A program made the translations under genes and the position numbers. From Gambelia wislizenii (Eukaryota; Chordata; Lepidosauria; Squamata; Crotaphytidae): a stretch of DNA of 64,000 bases. The DNA lies in contig JAUMIR010000011.1 of NCBI GenBank assembly GCA_030847615.1, positions 37,803,001 to 37,867,000 of the forward strand, given 5' to 3'. Shown one piece after another: positions 44,966-57,500 of this stretch (its first letter is position 1; the number at the start of each line of letters is the position of its first letter). The notes under the pieces are model-generated. The model was given only the letters and a program-made list of their open reading frames with translations. It did no database searches and was not told the DNA's origin.

Positions 44966-47900
44966 CTGCTCATGTAACCCCACCCACACCCTTCTGATCT
45001 TGACACAGGAGACCATAGTTGTGTGCTGGTGTTTTGCTGAAATACCACACAGCACATGCTAGTGTGACAATACTTTTTATTTGGTCCAACGAGTCTAGCA
45101 AGACATCATATTCAAGTTACAGAACTCTTATTCACATATGGATGTTCAAATTTGCTACCAGAGAGTAAGTCCCACAGGCCTCCTCCCCCCTGACAAAGGA
45201 GGAACCATCCACGGTATGGAGCTACTGCCTCCTGCCTGTGTCCTCCAGTGTCATCCAACTGGCTCAGGCTTTGGAAAATGTTCACATGCATTCAGTAGAA
45301 GGACTAGGCTAGAGCCTGGTTAAGAGGCTTCAAAACAGTTCTGTGCTGGTTTGGCACTGGTTCAGCCTTTAGAGAGCCGTGCCATAGGCCTGCTTTTGGA
45401 GTGCATGTGCACGTAAACCTCAGCAGTGACACTGGTGAGCTTTGCTGGAAGGCCCACAATTACTTTCCCCTGGCAGCTGACTATTTTGGAAGGGACAGGT
45501 TGTGCCAGTCTCTTGCAAATTGCTTCCTGTGTTGCTGGATTCCAAAAAAATGTGGGTGTGTCTGCTCAACATTGCAGGGTTGTTGTTTTTTCACACTTTC
45601 AGTATGCAGATCCCCCAGTCTTCACAGAGCTCAGTATATTTGCCCAGAACTGGGCAAATCAAGGAGTCGTGAGTAGCAAGGGCTAAAACAAAACTTGCAT
45701 TTAAGGCATTTTATTTACAGCTAGGTATATGAGAGAAAACATGTGCCTTCCATAAAATCTCCTCCAGCCCAAGCCTGGAGCCAGTGGCTCTTTATTCCTT
45801 TAATTTGCAATCTGTTCTGTCAGAACTGATTTATAGCAGATAAGGGCCTGGCAGCCATCTCATCATCTGCTTGGGACTCTGGCCAAGTCTATGAGCCTAC
45901 AGTATTCTAGCTCCAGTTCCATGTAACCAGATCAAAAATGCAAGGGAGGTCACCTTAAATGTACTGACTTGTTGGAGTTAGCCTAAATTTCTCTTCCCAT
46001 TCTGGAAGGCACGTTCTCTAGAAGCTCATCAGGTGTTACTACAGACTGTCTTACACTAGCAGCCATCTCCATAGGTGCTGCTTTTCAAAGGCAAGCGGGT
46101 GTATCTGTCTGAGTCTTTTCTCCTGTCCCTGAATAATATACACACCCCTCCACAAGCCTGACCATATTGGACACCATTGCTGTGGCCTTCAGATTTTGTC
46201 CAGTCCAGCTGGTGCCCACTGGGAAGAGCTTTAAAATCTCTCTTACCATCCTACTTCCCCATATACTCTCTTAGCACAGGGTGGGAATCATGCAGCCCTC
46301 TACATATTCCTAGGCTGCAGCTCCCATTATCTCTAGCCAGTGGTGAAAAATGTTGGCAGTTGCAGCCCACGCTGTACAAGGCCACAGATGCCTTAGCACC
46401 TATCTTTGTTTCAGAGATGTTTGGTTTTATATGAAAAACCAAGAGATGGAAGGACCCAGGGCCCTCCAAATACAGACTCCCAGCCCCCACCAACCTTCGG
46501 CACCATGCTAAAGGATAACAGGAGCTGTAGTCCAACAAGCTGGATTTAGAAATCCTCAATTCTACCAAGGGGTAGAATCTTTAGAGGCTTTTTCCCCCTC
46601 AGGAGAAGAAAAAGAGGGGAGGTGATTGTGCTTAATCCAAAAAAACCACCCTGTTATAAGAGACAGCATCCCTTTGAAAATCTGATGAAGAAAGACCTCT
46701 TCTGTCTTAACTGGTATTGGAAAGAGGCTGGACCTCTGTCTTCTCTACCAATATCAGAATTTTCTTTGCTCTCAACTTTCTAACAGCTGCCAAAACATGA
46801 TCACTCCACAAAGGAATACAATCTACTTGCCCAAACTAGGACAAATTTACATTTAGAGTCTTTAGACCTGAGAAATGCCAGTAGAGCATGCCCTTTTGCT
46901 CTTTTTAAAGCTGGCTTTCACCTTGATCTGAGCTCACATCCTCCCAAAACAGTATCAAGAGGTGAAATGTTGAAAAGAGGCTATGATAAAAGCAGGAGCC
47001 ATGTAGGCCAAACTAGCTGTGGCGGCAGGAGGATCCCCCCTGACTTTGCGCGGCTCTGCTACGCAGATTACCAAAAGCCCACCTTGCTCAACCTGCTGTC
47101 TTGGGGGCTGTGTAGTATAGCCGCATAGAAATGAAAAGGAGGGGTATGTTCGTAAGAACATTTTTTTACCTATACTAGTACAGAAAGAAGTTGTCTCCCT
47201 TCCTGTTAGAAAACAGCTCGCCGCTCCCCAAAAAGAACAGCCACTTATGAGTGTGATGGCACACTCCAGACAAACAGGTTCAGCACCAGAGATGGACTGG
47301 ATATGCTCCACAGGTATTCCCCACCTGGGTGGGTTTTCAAGTCCTGTGCATGATGACTCCCCATCCCTGTGACAAGCAGGAACATTGCAATATTTATAGT
47401 TTATAAGGGGAGGCATGCCTTACTACAAATCCCAGGATTCTACAGAATGGAACTTTGACAGTTACAGTAGGAACAAGCTACTGTAAGTGTGTACTGTTTC
47501 TACACCATAGGCTACAAACAAACAAAAATTAAGACTTCAAGGCCACTGAATACTCAATTTCAAGCATGTATGTCCTCGGTTTTAAGCACCACGAAGCATA
47601 TCATCCTTTAAAAATACCGTATCAGTAATTAACAGATCGGTCAGGGGAGGTGAAATTTTTAGAGCTTTGTCCTAAATGAACCTGCAGCGAGAGATACACC
47701 TAGACTCTAACCAGCTACTGCCCCCCAGCTGCCCAATGGACTGAACTACCAAAAGTGGGCTTTCCCTAGCCCTTGTCTAATTCTGTAAAGCTTCATGAAG
47801 GCAGTGACATTTGCTGGTACTGAAAAACAACCCCTAGATCCAATGACAGATGAGTTTGTGAGAAACTAAGTTGCCAGCAGATAAAGGGAGTGAGTCCAAC

Positions 47901-48471
47901 AGATCAATCTTTCCTTCTTTCTTTCTCTTAAAAAAAAGGTCCTTTGGAGTTTTAATCATACAAAACACATAACATTCTCACAACAATATACAAACAATAT
48001 TTTAAAAACAAAAAAGGCTTATAGTCCCAGGGATTTGAGATCCATTTTTGGACAGATATTTGACACTTCCATGTACATCTAGACACAAGAAAGGCAACCT
48101 CTGGCCAGCAATGCCAAACAGAATAAATGCAGACATTTGGGGTGTTTTGGCAGCTTTGCTGCCTGTTGTTGGCTCCCCCCAGTAAGGCCTGGGGAACTGG
48201 GTTATACACTTTGGGTCAGCCTTGTGTTGATTGCATTAGCCTTGCCCACAGGGTTAAGGTTGGGGCCTTGAGCCTGACCTAGCACCTGCTCAGTGTTGAC
48301 ATGAGTGGCCTCCCTTGCAGGTCGACTGTTGCTGCAAGTGTACTATAGTCGGCTAGAGAGACCTTTTACCGAAGATGCTGCCATCTGCCTGTCATTTGCT
48401 TTGGGGCCGGGGTTGGCAGGTGGCAGGCAAAGAACTCAAGGGCACCCATGGTGAGATTCTCCTCGTCTTCC

Positions 48472-48596
48472 TCATATAGTTCTCTCATGACTCAGGTCAG
48501 AACTAGCACTGTTCAGAGGTTTGATGATGGTGGACTGCCGAGCAACCCGTCCTTCTTCACTGTGCTGGATCCCGTAGCCAAAATAGATGGCAAAGC
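48472..48596 (-). CDS. SLC7A3: SLC7A3 coding exon 11 and stop
   Basis: Acceptor [31 protein letters not shown], then a Ser/Thr-rich cytoplasmic tail ending SHERTI and TGA at 48472-48474. The tail differs from mammalian CAT-3, as expected for this fast-evolving end. Confidence 0.93.
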
Positions 48597-51500
48597 CTAG
48601 AAGGAAAATGGGAGAACCTTGGGTTCAAAAAAGCGCCTGCAGTCTTTGATTCCCTTCTTCCAGCAACCCACACACCCAGCTGCCCATGCATGCACCCAAG
48701 CAGTGACTGCACCATCCCAGACCTGGTTCCTGGTGTGAAATTGGCCTCTGTGTGAAAGTTCTTCACAAGCAGAGTTTTACTGCTAGTCTCACCTATGGCC
48801 ATCCAGACAGCAAAGCGGATCCAAGTGCCTGTGTCCAGCTGCATCATGAGATAGACGTTCACCAAGATACTGAAAAGTGGGAGCAGTGGCAAGCCAGGCA
48901 CCTGGCGGGGGGGAAAAATGAGAAACAGAATTGTATGGTTGAAAGAGACCCCAAAGGTCACATAGTCCAACTGTTCCCAGCGAAGGAAGAATCGTTGAGA
49001 GGCAGTCATCAGATTTAAAAGTGTCGATCCTGGAGAGGCCACTACCGTCTGAGGTGGTCTATTCCACTATCAGAAACATTGCTATCAGTAAGTTTTTCTT
49101 AATGTTCAGCTGCAGCAGCAGAAAAGTGGTGTAATGTCTCTAAAGCAACTCTGCTTTTACTCCAGCCGTATAGTATTTAATGGGCTGAGGTTTCCTGTGT
49201 CAGACAGACCTCATCTACAATGCTTGGCTGGAGTTTGTACAGAAATCTTGCCTCTGATACATCTAGATTCTTATCAGCTTGTAAGTTTGTCTTACATTAA
49301 TTGCAACACCAAACATTATGTGGTATCAGAAGTGGGATCTGGCTAGATGCGGTGGTATTTACCTTGAAACTGAGGTGCGTCTTGCTTTCCGGCTGCCTCC
49401 AGATAACAATGGTGAAGAGAAGTGAAATGCTGAGCAGAAGCACACAGGCGATGATGCAGCCGACACAGCCTTCTAAGAGAGCTGCCTGTTTCTGTGCCAG
49501 GATGCCACACAGGGCAGTGATCATGATAGCTGCAAGGAAGGGGGACCAAAAAAACCAACTTTATGTGAGGAACATTCAGGGCTATTTTCAGTTCTCCAAG
49601 CCTGAAATCCTAACTGGAAGTCTCAGAACCAAAGATGGTGGCATGCAGTGTTCTAGCTTGACTCCTGATTATATAAGCAATATCAATTCAAAGCAACTTA
49701 CAACATTTTGAATTTGAAATAACAATAAAGTAAGTCTAAAAATATATATCAGACATTTAAAGCAAATTAAAACAGTGTAAAACCTGCACAGAGTTGAGCA
49801 AAATCATTAGGACCCTTCCCACAGATTTGATAATAAGCCATATTTGAACTTGTTGCTGGAGGAAATTTAATGTCAGTACCAATCAAGCCACCAAGGTTGG
49901 CACATTCCAGAACCAGCATGCCACATATAAGAAGTCCCTCCCCTGCATCCCTGTACAATGTACTGTATTGCTCACTCAGCCAGAGCACCTCCAGCAGATT
50001 TCAGTCCTTGGACAGGCATATATGGGGAGAGGCACTCCTTCAAGAAAATGTCATTTTTCACTCTTGGATGCCTCAAGGAGTTGTGGTTTTTGCAATAAAA
50101 TGGGGTGCAATTTCTCTACCCTCCCTCATGAACCTGGAAGTGAACCTCTGGCCACTTAAGCATTTTGTATGTGCTCATTTTAAGGGCCCATGTGACTCGT
50201 GGTAGATCCTGAGAGGAGAACATTTGGCTCCTGGAGTTTGCTCGCCCCTGCCCTGGAATTCATGTTGGGCTTCACAACTGACAGCCATCAAAACTAGCTA
50301 CTCAAGGGCTATCAGATTTCCATCTCCACAACCATGCTGTAGGAATCTGCCTGCTCCCATTTAGAGACAGCTGTGGTCTCAAGCACCGTCACCTATGAGC
50401 TACACATTCCCCCAAAGAGCTACAACATCCAAGTTCTTAGAATCCAGCAAAAGCATTCCCAGAACATAGCTGCCCAGCCTCTTTTTGAAGACATCCAGAG
50501 AAGGAGACCTTGCCACCTCTCTAGGCAATTGGTTCCGTTGTTGAACCCCTCTTATCAAGAATTTCCTTATAATGTTTAGTTGAAATCTACCCTCCTGTAA
50601 CTTAAAAACCTTTAGATCTAGTCCTACCCTCTGGGGCAGCAGAAACCAGGCCTGGCCCCTCCTCTCTGTGGCAACACTTGAGGTATTTAAAGAGGGCAAT
50701 TATGTCAGACTTTTCTTCGGGTTGGACATGCCCAGCTCCTTTAACCTTTCCTCACAGGTTTTGTTCTCCATAGTTCTTATCGTCTTTCTCTGAACCTGCT
50801 CCAACTTGTCTATATCCTTCTTAAAATGAGACTCCCAGAACCGAACACAGTACCCCAGATGAGGCCTGACCAGCTTGTCCCACTTTGACTTGGCACTTAC
50901 AAACAATGGTGCTGCTGATGTAGACAATGCGCCCCGAGAGGCGAGTTGGGGTGTTTGCCTCAGGGCAGAAAAGGATCCTCCAGGTGAACTTCTCTTTCAA
51001 CACATCTTGGCCCTCACTGGCTACACGGTTGATGATCACCTTTTCTTCTTCACCTCCGTTCACCTCCAACATCTCCAGATCGCTGGAATTGGTGAACAGC
51101 TCTGGCTGGTATCTGTCAGCAAAGCCACAGAGTTAAGGCAAGAACATGGGAAGCTGCCTTATATGAAGTCAGGCCCTCAGAGTCCATTAAGACCACTACT
51201 GGCAGATCTGGCTGTAGCCGTAGCTCTCTGCAGTTTCAGGGCAGGAGTCTTTCTGAGCCCTACAAGAGACTGAACTTAGCATCTTCGGTACAAGCCCATA
51301 GAGAACTGCTGGCTTCCTTTATACGATGTCAGGCTCTTGGGGGTCCATCTAGCCCACTACTGTCAGCTCTGCTGGTAGCAACAGCTCTCCAGAATTTCAC
51401 ACAGGCTGCGGTCCTAGTTCTGCTACTCCCTCCTGGTGGTCTCCCATTCAAGTACCACCCAGGCCTGGCCCTGCTCTACTTCTGAAATCTAACCAGATCA

Positions 51501-54500
51501 GATGTTTTCAGGCTAGAATGATGGCACAACGGGGAATCGCTACACCCTGCCAGCCTTTGAAAAAAGGAACAGCCACCAGCCCATGTGAAGCAAAGTTGGC
51601 CAGACGTGACTTGGAGAACTCAACGTCGATGAAGGAACCTCTTTCTGCCCAAAAGCCAAGTTACTGCCCAAGGGGCTGCATTCCTGGGATGGGTGGGGCT
51701 AAAGGCAAAGCGGGAGGCAAAATATCAGACTATCTGAGCTTAAAGTTCTTACTGCCAGGAACTCACCTGCAGGAGAAAGGCACCCTTCAGGTGGGAAGCT
51801 GGGAGACCTGGCTGCCCCAGACTGGAATTCACTCCTGCAGGAGGCTATGCTGGGCCCCGTTCTGCTCTCTTTTGGCTGGCAAGTACAGACCTTTTTTGTT
51901 TAATCTGGTGGTATAGAAGGGTTTCTCTAACGGGGCGTGGTGTTTTAACACAAGAGTTTTGTAACTTCTGTATCATCAGGATTTTAGTTGCATGTTGTGA
52001 CTTTGTCGTAAGCCACCTTGGGTCACATGTTGGGAAAAGGCAGGATATAAATGGAAGAAATTTAAATAATAAAGAAACAGACCGCCAAACAATGGCATCA
52101 TGAGGGAAGGAATCACAGCCCTCTACCGAAGCCAGGAGGGGGCCAGATTGGGCCCCAAGGCCTGGAGCCCCTCAGCTGAGTCGATGAGAGACCCACCTGA
52201 GGATGAGCACGCACACAGCCACCAGGGAGTATGCCAAGAGAGTGCCAATCGACATGAGGTTCACCAGGTCCTTCAGTTCAAAGAGGAAAGCCATCAGGGC
52301 TGCAAGAGAACAGGTATCACGTGAGCAGCTCCCAGGCAACCTGACTGGGATTGGGGGGGGAGTAGTGGGGAGAGACCCGTTAATGCATCCATACCAGCAA
52401 TGATGCCTGATACCACAGTGGCCACCAAGGGAGTCTTGGTCCGGCTGTGCACGCGGAAGAGAAACCGGAAGAGAAGCCCGTCCTCAGCCATGGCATAGAT
52501 CACTCGCGGCATGGGGAACATGGAGCCAAGCAGGCTGTGTTGGGCAGAGGACAGAGATGCCAAGTCAGTATTCAGGTGTACCTGAAAACCTCTGCAGGAG
52601 GGCGGCAGAGGCCCCAAATCTCCGCAACTCCTACTCATACCTGCAGCAGATTTGGCAGCTTTGATTGTTTTGAGCCCTAACAGGAAGGTGGGGATATTGG
52701 GGTGTGCCTAATGCAGCCTTTGGTCCATCACAACCCCTTGGGACTCCCACTACCCCCCTGCATACACACAGCACCCCCTTCCAAAAAAAGTGTCTGCCAC
52801 CATCCCCAAATCCTGTTTTGGCCGGGAACGAATTATTTAAATTGCTTCAAAATATTAAAATATGCCCTTTCAGGTGGGCTCCCCCATGTCAAAACAGTGA
52901 ACCCAACCAAAATGCCCCAAATTCACTTCCAGTTCTTATAACGGTGGCCACAGCAGCACATCTGTGACCCTCTAGAGGCACCAGAAGTCAATGGGCATGG
53001 CCCCCGAGGCTCCAGATCATGCCTGCCCCCAAAGAGGCAGCAACCAGGGGTGCCGGAGGGCTTGCCTTCATGGCCTTCTCTGTTTGCCAACATCTTCTCC
53101 ATTGTCCCTTTTCTGGGTGCCTGGACATGAAGTGGGTGGTTAGAGGGGGATTTCTTAACTTTGTACCTCCCTCACTATCCTTCAGGTCAAGTCTGGGAAT
53201 CATTCACAACTTCAGACGTGGTTAGACTGCAGCTCCCAGCATTCCTCACCACTAGGCTATGCTGGCTAGGGGTCTGCAGTCCAACAAACCTGTAGGTCCA
53301 TGTGATTCCCAACTCCTGCTTTAGGTGCTAGGTGAAGGCCTCCCTGTCTCTATTGAACTTCTAATGGCACTCAGTTTTCTTGTGATCTTCTGTGCCCCAT
53401 CTTTTTTCAATGTGGAGCTGGTCTCTTAAGCACTGGTGCCAATTTTGATTTACAATTTTTCTTAGCTGCATTTATAGATTGTTGTTCTTAATTCTCTGGC
53501 ACCTTTTTAAACATTGTTTGTTAAACGTCTTGGACCATTGGAGGTGTTTCTTTTTTTAAAAAAATAGAAATGACTAAAATCACTGCAGAAAAACATTTGT
53601 GCCCAGTGGGGCACCAGAAAATCTAAATTCCACACCCCTCAAATTCTGCCTCCTCTCCCCAATGTCCTTTCACCTTGTAGAAAGGGCACAGAGTGAGCCA
53701 ATGGCTACCACGTAGCGGGCGGGCTCCCACCCCACCGACTTGAAGGCATCCGGCAGAGGGCTCTCCTTGTTCACCAGGAAATAGGGCACCATCAGGGTCA
53801 AGGAAGCAGACACCCCAAAGTAGGCCACAAAGCAGATGAGGAGGGCGACAATGATGCCAATGGGGATAGACCGCTGCGGGTTCCGGGCTTCTTCACCTGG
53901 GGAAAGTGGAAGGATATGGATTATTACTCCAACACAATTCCAATGGAAAAGCTCACTTGCTCACTACGTCTAAGAGATGGGAATCATGAAGCCCTTGACT
54001 GAGGGCATGTGGCCTTTGACCCCACAAAACCCTCTCCAGAACCCTGATTTTTAAAAAAAGATAGCCCCAAACCCTGCTTTTTCCAGTCCATGGGGAGCCA
54101 TAGATGCTTAGGCCCAAATACTATGACTATAAATGCCCAAATACTTCAGCCCAAATACTATGACTGTAAATGCTGTTTCCTGTCTCCCAAATAGCCCCAC
54201 TCCTACTCCGCAAAGACATCTAATAATCCCTAGAAGTTACTTCTGGTTACTCAAAATATCACTTCTGGACTCCAGTGACCACGACCACGCAACCCACCCA
54301 GGGTCATAAAGAGTTCAAATTGGGCCTTCTGACTCACAATGCTTGCCCACCACAATTCCAGCCAGGAGGAGCAAAAGCAACAGCAAGTACTTCTAACATG
54401 CAAATGTACACTGCGCAAGAGGCACCGCACGCTGCAAACCTGGACCACTCAGGCAGAGAGCATTCCTATGTATGAGAGCTCTGCTATGCAAAAGCACAGT

Positions 54501-57500
54501 CTCCAGAGCTTCCAGATGAAGCAGCTAGCTGTGGCACAGAGTCTCACCGCTCATGACTCATTTCCCAGAGCAGAAGCAGGAAATTTCTTCTGGGAATAAA
54601 ACCGATATGGAAGAGCAAGCCAGCCAGCACCCAGGATCAGGCAGGGGCCTTGTGCAACTGTACTGGGCAATGTAGCATGTGCACATCTCCCAAGTATCAG
54701 CACCCCCCTCCCAGAGTAGAATCACAGATTTGGAAAGCAGTATTCTTCCCTGTTCTGCAGGTCAGAACAAGCTGAGTACAGTATTTATATCTGGGTGCTG
54801 TATGTTTAAGATGCCTGCTGCCAAGCTAGAGTGTGTCCAGAAAAGAGCAACCAGGTTGGTGACTAGATGGAAGCCATCTAGTCCAACCCTTCTCAAAGCG
54901 GGCTCTGAAGCCAAGGATGAAACTGCAAGCATCCTGGACAGATGGGTTTATAGCCTCTGTTGTTGGAGGTGGTGGAGTGTGTCTTCAAGTCCCACTTATG
55001 GTGACCCTATCATGGGGTTTTCTTGGCAGGGTTTCTTCAGAGAGGGTTTGCCACTGTCTTTCTCTGAGGCTGAGAGAGTGTGGCTTGTCCAAGGTCACCC
55101 AGTCTTTGGCTGAGTGGGGATTCAAACCCTGGTTTCAGAGTCAGTCCAACACTCAAACTACTACACCAGTGGTTCTTAACCTATGGTCTGCAGACCCCCA
55201 GGGGGCCGTGATGTTATCACAGGGGCTTGAAGACTGCTCAGTCCTGCAGTAGAGTGTGATACGAGCCAAAGGAAAGGCTGGCTTGGCCTGTGCATTGCCA
55301 TTCAATCCACTCCAGCTACATACTTGCAGGAAGAAGCAGGAGAAAGGTCTTCCCTCCCCTTCCAGTGCCTCTGAGTAAAGGTTTCATGGATGGTATAATT
55401 GTATCATCATCATCATCATCATGGTTTTAAATCTTGAGTTAAGTCTTGGGGGTCCACAACAACAAAAGGTATTTAAAGGGGGTCCCTGGTAAAGAAAAGG
55501 TTAAGAGCCACTGTACTGTGCCATGCTGGCTCCCTCGCAGCCTCTGCTTAACCCAGTGTGGTTTCCTGATCCCACGCCAACCTGGTTGCCCTCTTCTGGA
55601 CACACTCCAGCTTGGCAACAGGCACCTTAACATGTAGCCCCCGAAACAGACAATGCACTCCAAACCTGTTCTGTCCACCATGGAACAGGGCAGAATATTA
55701 CTTCCTGTAACCTGAACATATTATTTCCATTTGTGTGGCCTCAGACTGCATTCCCTACAACCTCTGCTCTGTGGTGTAGAGAAGAGGGAAAGTGGTTTTG
55801 TCATCCACTACCACCACCCACCACCATCACCCCCTTTGAAAGCTGCTACTTTACCTGTTGTTGCAATGCAGTCAAATCCAACAAAGGCATAGAAGCATGT
55901 GGCAGCACCAGAGAGAATCCCCTGAAAGCCAAAGGGGAAAAAGCCACCATTCCCAAATAATCCAGGTCTGGAAAAGAAAAGACAGATGCGCTGTGGAAAC
56001 TTCCAAGGAAGCAAAATATAAAATCCCACCAAAAACATCTCCCTAGAGAAGCACCATTTCTATGCATGGGTGCAAATCTTTCTCTCAGACCCTGGACCCT
56101 CACAAGCTGTCTCATGAACCACAGCAGAAGCACAAGGTCATGCCAACTGGCTCCCTTCTGCTGCACTTCTTCTCCTCCCAGAGTTTGGACATGTGACTTT
56201 GGGAGACTACAACTCCCAGAACCCACCCGCAGCCAGCACGCCACTGACTGAGAAATTCTGGCTACAGTCACCTGTTACTGTGGTTCAAAGGAAACATATC
56301 TGTAAACACATATACAGTACTGTTTTTTCCCAAGCTCTGCCTTTAGCCATCACTATTTCCCCGGTAAAGGGCCAGGTCTACCTGCAGCAGCCAGATGTGG
56401 AAGTGCAGACAGAACAGGAAGGCAGCTGCCGGCCCCAATCCACACAGCGGGCTGGGCAGATGCCACAAGTGGCAGGAAAAGCCCCTTACTTGTTTCCAAC
56501 CTCCAAGAATTTATCAGAGTGGTTCTGAAAATCATCCTCAGACAAGTTCCAGTTCTTGACGTCTCCCTTCACGAAGCCGGCCACGATGACAAAACTGAGG
56601 ACCAGCAAATTGATGGCTGTAAAGATTTTGTTCACCAGGGCAGACTCGCTGACGCCAAAGGACAACAACCCTGCAAGGATAGCAGCATTTATTTATTCAG
56701 ATTTCAAGCACGTATGTTTCACCACTCAGCCCACCAGCATGAGAGGAACAGAAGGGCAGGGGATGTTGGCCAGCTCCCTGGAAATAAGAGGTTCTGGGAC
56801 ACAAACCCCTGGGTCCCAGAGGCAGGAAACTAGCTTGATGGGTCACTATAATCATATTCACATGTTCTAGGACTACGCCACACTGGCTATGCTGACTAGG
56901 GGATGCTAGGAGCTGTAGTCCAAGAAAAGAATTTTTCAAAACTCCGGTCATTGAATCTATTGACTTCCTATGGCTGGGTTTAATGTTTCAAAACTTATAT
57001 AGATAAGTCCAGGATTGGAGTATTTAAAGGTGAGCTTCCTTGTACTTGTTGCTCAGGTGAGATAGGTGGAAACTGTGCAGCTTGCCAGATAGTGTCCAAC
57101 TGCAGCTCCCATCATTCCTCACCCTTGGCTGCTGGAAGTTACAGTCCACCAAAATCTGGTGGCAGGCCACACAATTCCCAGCCATGTCTGGATGAATGAA
57201 CAAGTGAAAAGAGGAGAGAGAGCTGCTTCTCAGTTGTATTCTTCCTTGGAGGTTAAGAAGTTGACTACAGGTAAGATCTTTCTGTGTGCTTGTGAGGATG
57301 GCACTTTGGCTACCAACTGGAAATTTATCTGGCGTTTCATTGCGCTGAGACCCAAAGCTAAACCCTGAGCTATTAAGAGTAATTAGCCATAAGCACTTAA
57401 AAGAGCACAAAAGCGGGATCAAACTAATGCCCATCAGTTCCTGCATTCTCTTCCCACAGTGGCCAAACACAGCCCTATGGAAATACTGGCCAGCAGGACA

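Larger units (their letters stand above)
42256..48471. other. intergenic region between two converging genes
   Basis: The unrecognised gene and SLC7A3 converge on this 6.2 kb. An (AT)n microsatellite (about 42755-42795) and one forward Sauria-type SINE (44755-44965) are clear. No coding exon stands out. The part next to 48471 must include the SLC7A3 3' UTR, but no AATAAA is well placed on the minus strand; ATTAAA (plus 47951-47956) is the nearest weak candidate. Confidence 0.6.
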
